64,000 nt of DNA from BD2-11 sp965221785 (GTDB lineage: Bacteria; Gemmatimonadota; Gemmatimonadetes; Longimicrobiales; Gaopeijiaceae): the NCBI GenBank assembly GCA_965221785.1, contig CBDCSR010000003.1:2418001-2482000 (forward strand). Reading direction: 5' to 3'. Shown in pieces: positions 17,902 through 26,422 of this stretch. Below the pieces are notes generated by a model. That model searched no databases. It was not told the DNA's origin and saw nothing but the letters and a program-made list of their open reading frames with translations. Both the position numbers and the translations under genes were made by a program. Positions within the stretch are counted from its first letter, which is position 1; the number at the start of each line of letters is the position of its first letter.

Positions 17902-19068
17902 CTAATTGGGCGGAGAGCAAACGCCTCGGCGGTCCTCAAGGGCTCTCCTAAGCTGACCTTCGTCGGCTCGCTGGTAGCATTGGAGCACCGTTCGGGCCGT
18001 CTTCCAGCCGCCGAGTTCGCAGAGCACCTTGAGCGGCTGGTTCATCAGATCCGAAGCGAACTTCCGCCGAAGCGAGTGCCAGCCCCGGCCACGCTTAGGC
18101 TCCAATCCCGCGCGTGTTTCGGCCTTCTGCCACCAGTCACGGACCAGCCAACGGCTGACGCATGTGGAGGGATCCCTGGAGGTAGGTAGCACAGGTGCGT
18201 CCCCGAGGCTGACGTTCCTCTGCCGCGCCTCGTCGAGGACCGCGAGCGCCTCGACGGTCAACGGCGTCCGGTGCTCGTAACCGGACTTGTCGTGCTCCCC
18301 TCGCCACCGGATGGTCTTGGTCTCGGCGTCGATATCAGACCATCGAAGTTGCCGAATGGCCCCGATACGATGTCCCGTCTCGTGTGCGAGGACGAAGGCG
18401 ACGCGGAAGCGCCAGTCCACCTCCGCCGACACGCCAAGCAGGGCCTCGTATTCCGCCTGTGTGAGAAGCACCCGGGTCGGATTTTTCTCCTTCGGCGTCC
18501 TGAGGCCTCTCAGGGGATTCGAATCGAGGAGGAGTTCCCCGTGCTCGTCCCTCGACTTCGCAGCCCAGTTGAGGACCGCGATCAGGAACTTGAGGTCGTG
18601 TTCGATCGTTCGATCGGACACCGGCTTGCCGCTCGGTCCGACCTCGCCCGACCGCCGCGCCCGGATGAACCGGTCCCAGTCCCTTCGGGACAGCGTAGCC
18701 GGATCTCGATTCCGTCCGAGGAAGCCGAGGAACATCTTCATCGCGGCTCTGTCGTGGAGCCGCGACGGTCCGCCCTTCGCGGGCGTCACCTCCTCACCGT
18801 AGATGTCAAAAAGCCCTTCCAGCGTGAGCGGCTCGGGCTCGGCGTCGGCCTTGCCGTTGGGCGCGTCGATGAACCCGGCGGCGAACTGATCCGCCTGCCT
18901 CTTCGCGCGCGCCCAGTCTCGGTGCTTGAGGGACCGGGTGCGCCTGCGCCCGTTCTCGCGCCACTCGACCTGGAAAATGCCGGTCTTCGGGTCGGGAAAG
19001 ATCCTGACCCGGTTCCGGCCCCATTCTCCGGCGCCGTAGGAGCGCCGGCTTCGTTTCGTGCGTGCCAT
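17902..19068 (-). CDS. int: Tyrosine recombinase / phage-type integrase
   Basis: A 388-residue integrase. The N-terminal part has an arm-binding-like basic region and a SAM-like core-binding domain (about 75-180). The catalytic domain shows the full set: Arg in HETGHRIGAIRQL, Lys in HDKSG, His-x-x-Arg in WHSLRRKF, Trp in GGWKTARTV at the usual His/Trp position, and the nucleophile Tyr in LQCYQRAD. ATG 19068 is preceded by GAGG. It reads toward tRNA-Leu and stops 80 bp from the tRNA, the usual placement for an island integrase acting at that site. Confidence 0.9.
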   Translation of the reverse strand: MARTKRSRRSYGAGEWGRNRVRIFPDPKTGIFQVEWRENGRRRTRSLKHRDWARAKRQADQFAAGFIDAPNGKADAEPEPLTLEGLFDIYGEEVTPAKGGPSRLHDRAAMKMFLGFLGRNRDPATLSRRDWDRFIRARRSGEVGPSGKPVSDRTIEHDLKFLIAVLNWAAKSRDEHGELLLDSNPLRGLRTPKEKNPTRVLLTQAEYEALLGVSAEVDWRFRVAFVLAHETGHRIGAIRQLRWSDIDAETKTIRWRGEHDKSGYEHRTPLTVEALAVLDEARQRNVSLGDAPVLPTSRDPSTCVSRWLVRDWWQKAETRAGLEPKRGRGWHSLRRKFASDLMNQPLKVLCELGGWKTARTVLQCYQRADEGQLRRALEDRRGVCSPPN

Positions 19069-19959
19069 CGTTCGATTCCTCTCGATTCGATGGACTGCAC
19101 GATCTGCGCGTTTGAAACCTCGCGCAGGGCTCGCCCGTCTGTCCAGAGCTGGCGGCCCGGCGGGTTCTGGCGCGGGGGCGCTGGTTTCTGCGGTTTGTGG
19201 AGGAGCCAGATGTGTTTTCGCTTCACGAAAACCTCTGGCCGGGGGCCACCCCCGGACCCCTGCAACGCCATCCCGCGCGCCACAAGGAGGCCGTCCGGCA
19301 TTGGTCCGTCCCCGGAAGCGAGTCCGGGAGCCAGACGGGCGTGGCTGCCGTGCGCGCCCACCGCGTCCCGGCCTTGGTCGGCGATGCCGGACAGCCTCTC
19401 GGCCAGCCGGTCGGCGAACGGGTCCTCCGCCGTCTCGAAGCGGCGCTCGAACCGCCTTCCCTGGCACGGATCGCTGGTCTGGGAGCGACCCGAGGGGGAG
19501 GGGCGGGGGGTGCGCAAACGCGCCCGGCCCCGAACCCGCAGCAGTCCCTCGGACTGCCGGGTCGCTCCCAGCCCCGCCCGAACGAGCGCTACGGCCCCGG
19601 CCGCCCGGACCCGCGAGGTGCAAAGACCTTGGCGCGCAGCAGATTCCGCCGTTTCACCCGGTGCGCACGTCAGGAGCGCCGGGGTGCGCATCGGCACCCC
19701 ATGTCGTTTTCGCAGGCGTATACGGGTCCAACCCACGTTTTTGATCTTGACCCTCTTCGCTTCATGCGGTAATCCTTCAGTCCTCGTTCCTTGATTTCCC
19801 ACCACCCATCAAAGCCCGCCTCCCCGCTCGCCTGAGCATCATCAGGCCATCCGGCCAGCAAGTTTTCCACCACCCCAGCCGAAAAATCTCTTGACCAACT
19901 CCGGATCGATACTTTGGAATTGGTCTGCCCACGCTCACCATCGAACCCGGGAGGAAAAC
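19069..19959. other. Gene-poor stretch behind the integrase, with one structured repeat
   Basis: No convincing gene is seen in these 890 bp. Open frames here are compositional shadows (Arg/Pro/Ala-rich, no family). The stretch holds repeat copy A (19,453-19,640) and, near 19,880-19,955, a less GC-rich segment leading into a good ribosome site for the small ORF at 19,960. Confidence 0.6.
19453..19640. repeat. Hairpin-rich repeat, copy A
   Basis: Diverged copy of the element at 20,400-20,590. A 13-bp perfect inverted repeat (CTGGGAGCGACCC at 19,479-19,491 with GGGTCGCTCCCAG at 19,559-19,571) encloses a second hairpin (GCAGTCC at 19,541-19,547, loop CTC, GGACTGC at 19,551-19,557). Flanking sequence on both sides also aligns with copy B. 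Confidence 0.65.
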
Positions 19960-20247
19960 ATGATGGCAAACGAGACGAAAATGGCGGAACAACTGGAGGA
20001 GCTGGAGGACCGGATTAGCCGACGGACGAAGATCAGGTACGCGAACAAGCTCGCGGAGCTGCTTGAAGAGTTGGCTACTTCTAGAGGCACAAGCACGCCT
20101 GTGGCTGACCGATTCAAGGGATGGGCAGAATACCTAAGGGCGGTGGCGCATGTGGAAGCCATTCGGGAACTTGCGGACGCCTTTCTTGCGGACGCAGCGG
20201 CGAGAATCGCGGACATCCCCGTTGCTCCCGAACCCGGGACGGCGTAG
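19960..20247 (+). CDS. Small charged helical protein of unknown function
   Basis: A 95-residue protein starting at ATG 19960 (a second ATG follows directly), with a strong ribosome site GGGAGGAAAAC. The sequence is rich in Glu, Ala, Leu, Arg and Lys, with heptad-like helices (MAEQLEELEDRISRRTKIRYANKLAELLEEL, then a second helix around residues 55-85). It has no cysteines or catalytic motifs that I recognise. It sits between the two copies of the hairpin repeat in the island. It could be a small DNA-binding or antitoxin-like accessory protein, but nothing in the sequence proves this. Confidence 0.6.
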   Translation: MMANETKMAEQLEELEDRISRRTKIRYANKLAELLEELATSRGTSTPVADRFKGWAEYLRAVAHVEAIRELADAFLADAAARIADIPVAPEPGTA

Positions 20248-20399
20248 CACGGCAGCCGCACCGCGTCACAGGGATTGTGAATACGGGGAACGCTCGGATC
20301 GGAGCTTCGGATGTATCTCGAAGCCTGTTTCCAGAACTTGGAGGTCTCCGTCCCGGTTTGGAACATCGCCGACGGTCGTCAGGCTGTCAGCGGGCGACG

Positions 20400-20590
20400 C
20401 CTTCCCGCGCAGGGATCGCTGGTCTGGGAGCGACCCCAGAAGGGGGCGGGGACGAGCGTGTGAAAACGCGCGCGGCCCCGCGCCCGAACCGGGCACCTGT
20501 GCCCCTGGGGTCGCTCCCCTCCACGGCCAAAGCGGCTCCTGCGCCACGGGCGACCGCCCGGCGAGGCCACAAGACGTTGCCGCGCCAGCG
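20400..20590. repeat. Hairpin-rich repeat, copy B
   Basis: Second copy of the element at 19,453. A 14-bp perfect inverted repeat (GGGAGCGACCCCAG at 20,426-20,439 with CTGGGGTCGCTCCC at 20,505-20,518) encloses a hairpin (GGGCAC at 20,491-20,496 with GTGCCC at 20,499-20,504). The inner hairpin differs in sequence from copy A but is still paired, which suggests selection on structure. Apart from this element, the 436 bp between the small ORF and 20,684 hold no gene that I can support. Confidence 0.65.
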
Positions 20591-20683
20591 GATAATCAGG
20601 ACAACCGGTGTGCATCACCGGAGCGCCAAAATGTGCATCGACCCACATTGTCTCTTGCACACCTCCGGTACGGCACGGGAGCC

Positions 20684-21158
20684 TCATGTTTCCCAAATGA
20701 ATCGAGTCCCGGCGAGCCGACACGTCCGCCATGTGGCGACGCGTTCCGTCAGCCTCCGGCCGGCACGCCTGCGCGCGCGCTTCTCAAGGGCGACCGCGCG
20801 CTTCAGGGCGGCCTGCAAGCCGCCGTATTCGTCGAGGACACGGACATCGCCCTTGAGGATGGCCTGCTCGATCCGGGCAAGCTCGCGCCGGGTTTCCTCG
20901 TCGATCTCGAACGGGCGGGGATACCGCGCCCAGTTGGCGAGCACCGTCCGCGTCCGGCTCGATTCCTTGACCGTCCGAACGACCGCCACCACTTCGATCT
21001 TGTGGCCCAGGTCCCAGAGCGCTTTCCAGAGGTCGCCGTGCGCCGCGCCCCAGGAACGGAGCGCGGTCGCGGTCTCGTGGCCCGGCTCGGCGTAGACGAA
21101 GACGGCGCGCTCCGTGTCCAGCGCGACGGGCAGCCGGAGCGGATCGTGGGGAGGTGGG
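20684..21158 (-). pseudogene. 5'-truncated gene resembling mobile-element accessory (replication-relaxation-like) proteins
   Basis: The frame from 21,158 to the stop at 20,684 (about 157 codons) reads like a real protein (PVALDTERAVFVYAEPGHET, LRSWGAAHGDLWKALWDLG, KIEVVAVVRTVKE) but begins right after an in-frame TGA at 21,161 and has no start codon or ribosome site. The N-terminal part appears to be lost. Proteins of this look occur in plasmids and integrative elements of high-GC bacteria; the replication-relaxation link is from memory of the style and is uncertain. The downstream C-terminus is basic (EKRARRRAGRRLTER). It is a likely relic of the element's original cargo or maintenance genes. 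Confidence 0.5.
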
Positions 21159-21223
21159 ACTCAGCGGTTGAGGGTGCGCCTCCAGTGCTTGGCGAGCGGG
21201 CAGAGCCAGCCCCGCAATGGGGT

Positions 21224-22561
21224 TCACCGGACTTCGGTGGACAGCCTCCGCACCACCACGCGGGACACATCGAACTCGCCCAGTTCGACGAACGCTGCCA
21301 ACCCATCCGGGCCGAAGGCGTCCGGCATCGCGGTTGCCCCGGAGGGATACGTTCCGACGTACTCGCCCGCTGCGGTCATGACGTCGATCGGTCCGTCGCC
21401 GATCAATTCGTCTCCCTGACGCATCACCCAGATCCGCCCTTCCCAAGTGGTGGAGAGGCTCCGCAACACGGGGATCTCGTGATAGAAGGGCGGGTCCACC
21501 AACGTGAAGGATGGCAGCTGCGAAAGTGACCCTTCTGGAGGCGGCGCGCCGCTGGAACCGCGCGGTATCGATATCGCATTCTGGGCGCGCTCGCCCCGCA
21601 GCTCCCTGTATCGCTCCTCGATCCTCGGCGTCACCGGCTCGGGCCGGAAGGGCCGTGTGATGATTCGTGCCACGCTCCCCGTCGGTAGAGCAATCTTCAG
21701 CGCATATGCCGAGGAGTCTGAATAGACGATGCCGCCGTCCGGAAGAACGCCCATCAGGAGTTCGGGCTCGAAGGTCGATGGCCTGACAACGCCACCCAGC
21801 ATCCGATTGAGGTCGGCACTGCTGCCTTCAAGCGTGACGTTGGAGGGACCCTCGAAGAGGTTGCGCGCTTCGCGCGGCGGGAGCCAGCCCCGCACCACCG
21901 TGTCGACTTGCACGGCCTCGGCATTGAGTTCCAAGCGAGTAATGGGCCGGTTGGTGGGCTGGTCGGCCCCGGTTCCGCCGATGCTCGTCGACATGCCCCA
22001 CCACGCGGCGTAAACGGCGCCGCCCCGAGGATCGGGTTGAATGGGCGCCGAAGCCCTGATGCTGGCGCCCATGAAAGCACCTCCCGCGTCTCCGGGCGCC
22101 TCCGCCGGGGACCGCACCATCCGCACGAACCCCCCCGACGGATCGAAGATCTGGTAGGCCGCGTGACCCATGTCGCTCACGATGGTCGTGCCATCCCGCC
22201 AGACGGCGTAGTTCATGGGCATATGGAACTCACCCGGCCCCTGACCAGAGCGACCGAACTCGCGGACAAAAGCGCCGGTTGCGTCGAACACCAAGACGCG
22301 CAGTTCGGAGAACATCCCTCCGGTGCGGTCGAAAACGTACAGGTTACCCTGTGCGTCGAAGGCCACATGGCTCACGTGGCCGAGCATCTCCCAGGACTCT
22401 CCCTCGATTACCCCGATCCGATAAACCTCGTTGAAGTTGGGGTCGACCCGTTGGTCCCGGCCCGTGACTTCGACGATCTCCTGAGAGAGGAGAGCAGGGG
22501 GCGCAGCTAGGACGGCCATCAAGAAGGACGAGTAGATCGGGGCTAACCTGCTGGCGTTCAT
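21224..22561 (-). CDS. Secreted six-bladed beta-propeller protein
   Basis: A 445-residue protein with a signal peptide (SSFLMAVLAAPPALLSQ) and a 6-bladed propeller of the NHL/6-bladed type. Blades carry motifs such as HVAFDAQGNLYVFDR, VFDATGAFVREFGRSGQGPGEF, MGVLPDGGIVYSDSSAYALKI and RSLSTTWEGRIWVMRQGD. ATG 22561 is preceded by AGGAGAGG. Related lipoproteins occur at 56.3-58.7 kb. Its ligand and function are unknown; proteins of this type are abundant and paralogous in Gemmatimonadota-like genomes. It lies in the island between the truncated gene and the IS110 element. Confidence 0.75.
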   Translation of the reverse strand: MNASRLAPIYSSFLMAVLAAPPALLSQEIVEVTGRDQRVDPNFNEVYRIGVIEGESWEMLGHVSHVAFDAQGNLYVFDRTGGMFSELRVLVFDATGAFVREFGRSGQGPGEFHMPMNYAVWRDGTTIVSDMGHAAYQIFDPSGGFVRMVRSPAEAPGDAGGAFMGASIRASAPIQPDPRGGAVYAAWWGMSTSIGGTGADQPTNRPITRLELNAEAVQVDTVVRGWLPPREARNLFEGPSNVTLEGSSADLNRMLGGVVRPSTFEPELLMGVLPDGGIVYSDSSAYALKIALPTGSVARIITRPFRPEPVTPRIEERYRELRGERAQNAISIPRGSSGAPPPEGSLSQLPSFTLVDPPFYHEIPVLRSLSTTWEGRIWVMRQGDELIGDGPIDVMTAAGEYVGTYPSGATAMPDAFGPDGLAAFVELGEFDVSRVVVRRLSTEVR

Positions 22562-22907
22562 CGAGAACCTCTCCTGTGAATCGAAGGCGGCGAGCAACGA
22601 GATGAAACGGACCTGGACTAAGGTTAGACGAGCGACCCCAGCGCGAGGGTTGTCCGCCACCATGCGTCCGGGATCGAGTGGCCGTCCGCCGACAAGTCTT
22701 TGAGAACTGCGCGTAACGCTCCGGTGGCCGCTGTTCCGGGCGGTGCCCGGAGAGGCTTGCGGATGCGTCCGCCAAGGCTGGCTTGAGCCACGCTACGGTG
22801 GTCAAGTATCCATCTCACAAGCGGACGCCCGTTTGTCACGAAGCAACTTGCCTCGCAGCGCCCCTTTGCGACGCTTCCGCTTCGGCGCCCGTTCTTGCCC
22901 GGCTCGA
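22562..22907. other. Intergenic stretch between propeller gene and IS110 transposase
   Basis: The 346 bp hold the ribosome site and presumably the promoter of the propeller gene, and on the other side the downstream flank of the IS110 transposase. No gene is supported. The exact end of the insertion sequence cannot be read because IS110 elements lack conspicuous terminal inverted repeats. Confidence 0.55.
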
Positions 22908-23909
22908 TCATCCGTGAACGCTCCCCGCCGGGCTGGGCGTCGGGAAGGCCGGGCAGGAGTACTCGCGCGGCGGCTGCGCCGTCCAAGTGCGGTCCTGCTG
23001 CACCAGGGCGTTGGCGAGGACGAGGAGCTTCCGCATCACGGCCGTCAGGGCGACCTTGCGCGGCTTCCCCTTGGCGAGGAGCGCCTCGTACTTCCGCTTG
23101 AGGTCGGGATTGTGATGGGCCGCAACCAGAGCGGGCATGAAGAGCAGCCGGCGGACCCGGTGCCTGCCGCCCTGGATGAAGCTCCGTCCCTTCCAGTTTC
23201 CGGACTCCCGGGTGACCGGGGCGAGTCCGGCGAGGCTGGCGGCTCCCGACCGAGTGAGCATACCCAGTTCCGGCAAGTGGACGATCAGTCCCGCGGCGGT
23301 GATGTCCGAGATGCCCGGGATCGAGGTCAGGATCTCGGCCCGGCGCTCCATCTCCTTCTCCTCCCCGATCCGCTGCCGGATCTCGGCATCGATGAGCTTC
23401 AGCTGGCGGTCGATCTGCCGCAGCCTCTGCCTGGTGACCCGCTTGCCCACGGAAGTGCGCAAGTTCCTGGCCCGGTTGGTGATTGCGGTCCGATCCCTGA
23501 CCAGCGCGTCGCGGATCTGCTGGAGCTCGGCAAGCTCGCGCTGCCCCTCCGACCGCGCCTCGGTCGGGCGCAGGTCCTCGATGGCCGAAGCCATGATGGA
23601 CAGCATCCGGGCGTCCACCGCGTCGGTCTTGGCGCGCCGCCCGATGGAGCGGGCGAAGGACCGGACCTGGAAGGGGTTGATCGCGTACAGGGGGAGCCCG
23701 GCCTTCAGGAGGGTGTCCTCGAAGTCGCGGTGGAAGGCTCCGGTGGGTTCGTACGCGATCCGGTCGATCCCGGAGCCGATCCAGACGATCAGCTTCCGGA
23801 AGCCGGCGCTGTCGTTGGGGAACCGGGATACTCTCCCCTCGGGCGCGGCGAAGGCGTCGAGCCAGTCCTTGGAGATGTCGATCCCGACGGTGCGGAGGAT
23901 GCTCCTCAT
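22908..23909 (-). CDS. IS110 family transposase
   Basis: A 333-residue IS110 recombinase. The N-terminal RuvC-like DEDD domain has VGIDISKDW (first Asp), YEPTGAFHRDFE (Glu) and KTDAVDARML (two Asp). A coiled middle follows. The C-terminal Tnp domain has LTSIPGISDITAAGLIVHLPELG, LAGLAPVTRESGNWKG and RRLLFMPALVAA, with the conserved serine region SLAGLAP. The protein is full length and intact, so the element may be active. Enzymes of this family are guided by a bridge RNA transcribed from a non-coding end of the element; the leader upstream of this gene is strongly structured. Confidence 0.92.
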   Translation of the reverse strand: MRSILRTVGIDISKDWLDAFAAPEGRVSRFPNDSAGFRKLIVWIGSGIDRIAYEPTGAFHRDFEDTLLKAGLPLYAINPFQVRSFARSIGRRAKTDAVDARMLSIMASAIEDLRPTEARSEGQRELAELQQIRDALVRDRTAITNRARNLRTSVGKRVTRQRLRQIDRQLKLIDAEIRQRIGEEKEMERRAEILTSIPGISDITAAGLIVHLPELGMLTRSGAASLAGLAPVTRESGNWKGRSFIQGGRHRVRRLLFMPALVAAHHNPDLKRKYEALLAKGKPRKVALTAVMRKLLVLANALVQQDRTWTAQPPREYSCPAFPTPSPAGSVHG

Positions 23910-23974
23910 GAGTTCTTCCCTTCTCCTGTGCTTGTTATGCGAGCCTCGATGCTCGTGTATCCATTCAGGACATT

Positions 23975-24105
23975 GGGAAGGACGGTGGCGATCACACTTA
24001 CCACGGCCCCTTTACGGCCTGCCAGCATATCGATCCGACCACCGTCCCTGTTGAGCGCCCGCTCCGGCTCGCTGCGCTCGCCTCCACGGGCGCTCAACAG
24101 CCCGG
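23975..24105 (-). ncRNA. Candidate IS110 bridge RNA / structured leader
   Basis: Directly upstream of the transposase start lie two abutting stem-loops. GGACGGTGG (23,980-23,988) pairs with CCACCGTCC (24,039-24,047). The next base begins a 14-bp perfect inverted repeat, CTGTTGAGCGCCCG (24,048-24,061) with CGGGCGCTCAACAG (24,087-24,100). IS110-group elements are known to encode a bridge RNA in this upstream non-coding end, with stem-loops whose internal loops pair with target and donor DNA. The position and structure fit; the guide loops cannot be assigned without knowing the element ends. Confidence 0.5.
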
Positions 24106-24120
24106 GCCTTCCCCGTGACC

Positions 24121-25114
24121 CGGTCATGCAAATCAAGCGGGAATCTGCATGATTATGGGAAACAAGCCAGCGTACCCACGGTATAACCGCGGGCTGGCGA
24201 GGGGTGGCGCTGCCCCCCTTCGATCCCCCCGGAAAACCGCTGCTCCGGCAGCGTTCGCGGTTAGGGCGTTCGCCCGCTTCCGCTTGCCGAACGTTCCCGG
24301 CCGCCAAGTGCGGGATGTCTCCCGCCGCCCCACGATCACCGCCGGTCGAGGCCGTCAATTTCGCGGGCGAGTCCTCGTCGTGACCGGCGACCGCGTGGTC
24401 GGCGTTGCCACCGCTTCGGCGCCGGTCCCCCCGGCTTCCGGGACGGACTCCGCCCGTCCCTCCCGCCGGGGTCGAGCCGCCGCGCCGACACCGATGGCGG
24501 AAACCCCAGGGGTCTAAGGGGAGCGGAGCGTCCCCTTGCCAGACCGCCGTGTTCAACACGGCGTCGGCTGGCTTAGGCACCTCAAGGGGCGTGAGCCAGC
24601 GCTTCCCCAGCGGCCAACGATGCGGTTGTCGCAGGCAGGCTACGGCTTGCCGACGGCCTCCAATGCTCCCCTCTTGCGGACGAGCCGTGACCTTGGTCCA
24701 CCTCTGCCTGCGGAGGTCTTTCGACGGTTGATGGAAGAACGGGCACCGCGCTGGCTGAATCCTCCGCAGGTTCGCCGGTCCTCGAGTTACGGCCTTCGCG
24801 GCCCTTGCAGTCCGCACCTTGAACGTGCCGAATCACTGGAGTTCGATGCCCTCCCTACGAGCAGTTTGCGGGGACGCTCGATTTCGGCACTTCGCCACTG
24901 TCTGCCAGATGCCAGTTGCTGGGGCCTTGGCAGAGTGTCAGCTTTCCTCTTCCAAGTACCTACGCTGGAATCGCAGCCCACAGATCCCCAGTTGACTCCC
25001 AAGACAGACTATCCCGACGCTCCGGCTGGCGACCTCGCAGCCAGAGCTGCCGAGCCCGTAGAGGACCTCCACCTGATCGACGATCCCCCGCAACGCGAGG
25101 AAGGGCACGGCCAG
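24121..25114. other. Gene-poor stretch upstream of the island membrane-protein gene
   Basis: About 1 kb with no recognised gene. Frames here are open mainly through base composition. The last 120-150 bp, in frame with the downstream gene (for example from TTG 24992), are acidic and may be coding. Near 24,140-24,155 an inverted repeat (TCATGCA/TGCATGA) marks a possible element border. Confidence 0.5.
24516..24562. repeat. Paired strong hairpins
   Basis: Two adjacent perfect hairpins: AAGGGGA (24,516-24,522) with TCCCCTT (24,531-24,537), and GCCGTGTT (24,546-24,553) with AACACGGC (24,555-24,562). They could be a terminator, part of a transfer or replication origin, or a remnant of an insertion-sequence end. 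No T-tract follows either one. Confidence 0.45.
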
Positions 25115-26422
25115 ATGGAACGCGCCGATGACCCGGAAGACGAGACACCCGAGACCGATGTCGCGGAGCGTGACAAGGCTGCTCGATTGCGTGGTGCGGT
25201 AGACTCCGCATCCGGGGCTCTAAAGCGCGGTGCCGCAGGCATTGGTAGGGCCGCCGGAAACCTGGGGAACGAACTTGCGGGTTCCGCGAAAGCAGTCGGA
25301 GGGCGCGTTGGCGATGCGCGCGCCCGAGCAGGGCGTGTCGGCTCCAGTGCGCTCAGGAAGGTCCCGTTGCGACGATGGTCCGAGCCGGTGACGTCGAAGG
25401 CAGCGAGCTTCGGAAACGCCCTGCTCGCAACCGATGTCGCAGTTAGACTGGATCAGTGGACCCGGACAGTGTTCGCTTCCGGTCCAGCCACGCGCTACGA
25501 CAAGGCGCTGGATCAGGTATACAATGCGTTGGGGGAACACGGCGCCGATCACCGCCTATTCGATGGCAGCCATGACCTCTTTGGCGCGTGGAAGACGATC
25601 GCGAAGGCATTCCCCGACGAGGGGTGGCTGCAGCGGGCGGAGGGGTTCGTCTCGGCCATATGGAAGGACATGGCGACACCCAAGGGAATACCGGTGGTCA
25701 CCTGGGACAAGCAAGCCTTTGACACCGTTGCGAGGTTCCTCAACGAGACTCTGGGAATATCCCGGACTTGGGTGAAGGACATGGCCACGTTCACGGCTAC
25801 CGAGTTCGTCGGCGCCGTGCTGGGTGCCGTCGCGCTGGCTCTGAGTTGGAACAAAGCGGAGATCCGCCGATTCTCGGAAATCATCGGGAGCCTGGGCCTG
25901 TCCGCCGCTGTCGGCGCGAATCCGCTCATGGTCATGGTCACAATCGTCGGGCTCGCGAAGTGCTTTCACGAGGCCAGACATGGCGCGGGATTCAAGCGGA
26001 TCCTGGGCGGTGGCGGTCGCGGAATGGTCGGAACGACGGCGCTGCTCGGCGCCTCGCGCTTGATGCCGGCACCCGCGTGGGTGACGTTGATGCTGGGTGT
26101 GACCAGCTATCTCGTGGCAACCAAGCTTTACGACAACGCGGAGCCCAAGGCCGAGGAAGTGGCTCGAATCGTTCGTGACTGGTTCGGGTCACAGGAATGG
26201 ACTGAATCTTGCTCCGAACTTGCCCGGAGTACGTACCTGCGGGGGAAAGCCGCAGTCGGCAGGGTGGGCGAATCGGTGCTGGCCAGCGACGTGGCCAACA
26301 CGGTGTCGGCGTGGTCGAGCGCAACCGCCGGAGCGATCGAGAGCGGGTGGTCGGCGGGGTACCGGAGCACGGTCAAGGTGGCTTGCGCCGCGGTGCCGCA
26401 GTGGGCTGCCGCTGGACGTTGA
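25115..26422 (+). CDS. Island membrane protein of unknown function
   Basis: About 435 residues from ATG 25115 (GAGGAAGG ten bases upstream); the frame is open for another 190 codons upstream, so a longer start is possible. The N-terminus is acidic, then comes an Ala/Gly/Arg-rich helical segment (residues about 25-75), a globular part, and three hydrophobic stretches (FVGAVLGAVALALSW, LSAAVGANPLMVMVTIVGLA and TTALLGASRLMPAPAWVTLMLGVTSYLVA). A short motif appears twice: GNALLATDVAVRLDQW near residue 100 and GESVLASDVANTVSAW near residue 390. I do not recognise the family. A weak hairpin (AACGGA/TCCGTT at 26,428-26,451) follows the stop and may terminate transcription. Confidence 0.55.
   Translation: MERADDPEDETPETDVAERDKAARLRGAVDSASGALKRGAAGIGRAAGNLGNELAGSAKAVGGRVGDARARAGRVGSSALRKVPLRRWSEPVTSKAASFGNALLATDVAVRLDQWTRTVFASGPATRYDKALDQVYNALGEHGADHRLFDGSHDLFGAWKTIAKAFPDEGWLQRAEGFVSAIWKDMATPKGIPVVTWDKQAFDTVARFLNETLGISRTWVKDMATFTATEFVGAVLGAVALALSWNKAEIRRFSEIIGSLGLSAAVGANPLMVMVTIVGLAKCFHEARHGAGFKRILGGGGRGMVGTTALLGASRLMPAPAWVTLMLGVTSYLVATKLYDNAEPKAEEVARIVRDWFGSQEWTESCSELARSTYLRGKAAVGRVGESVLASDVANTVSAWSSATAGAIESGWSAGYRSTVKVACAAVPQWAAAGR

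Larger units (their letters stand above)
22908..24120 (-). mobile_element. IS110-family insertion sequence (ends not resolved)
   Basis: The transposase gene plus its structured upstream leader. The boundaries are estimates: IS110 ends carry no clear terminal repeats, and target duplications cannot be recognised without an empty-site comparison. It is nested inside the tRNA-Leu island. Confidence 0.6.

Noticed and set aside
23906..24817. 303-codon minus-strand frame upstream of the IS110 transposase
   Set aside because: It spans the stem-loops of the leader, is Arg/Gly/Pro-rich and has no family; a non-coding leader explains the region better.
24536..25114. Upstream extension of the island membrane-protein frame
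   Set aside because: Most of it is Arg/Ser/Pro-rich like the other frames in this stretch and it crosses two strong hairpins; only the last 40-50 codons look coding, so the ATG at 25,115 was used.
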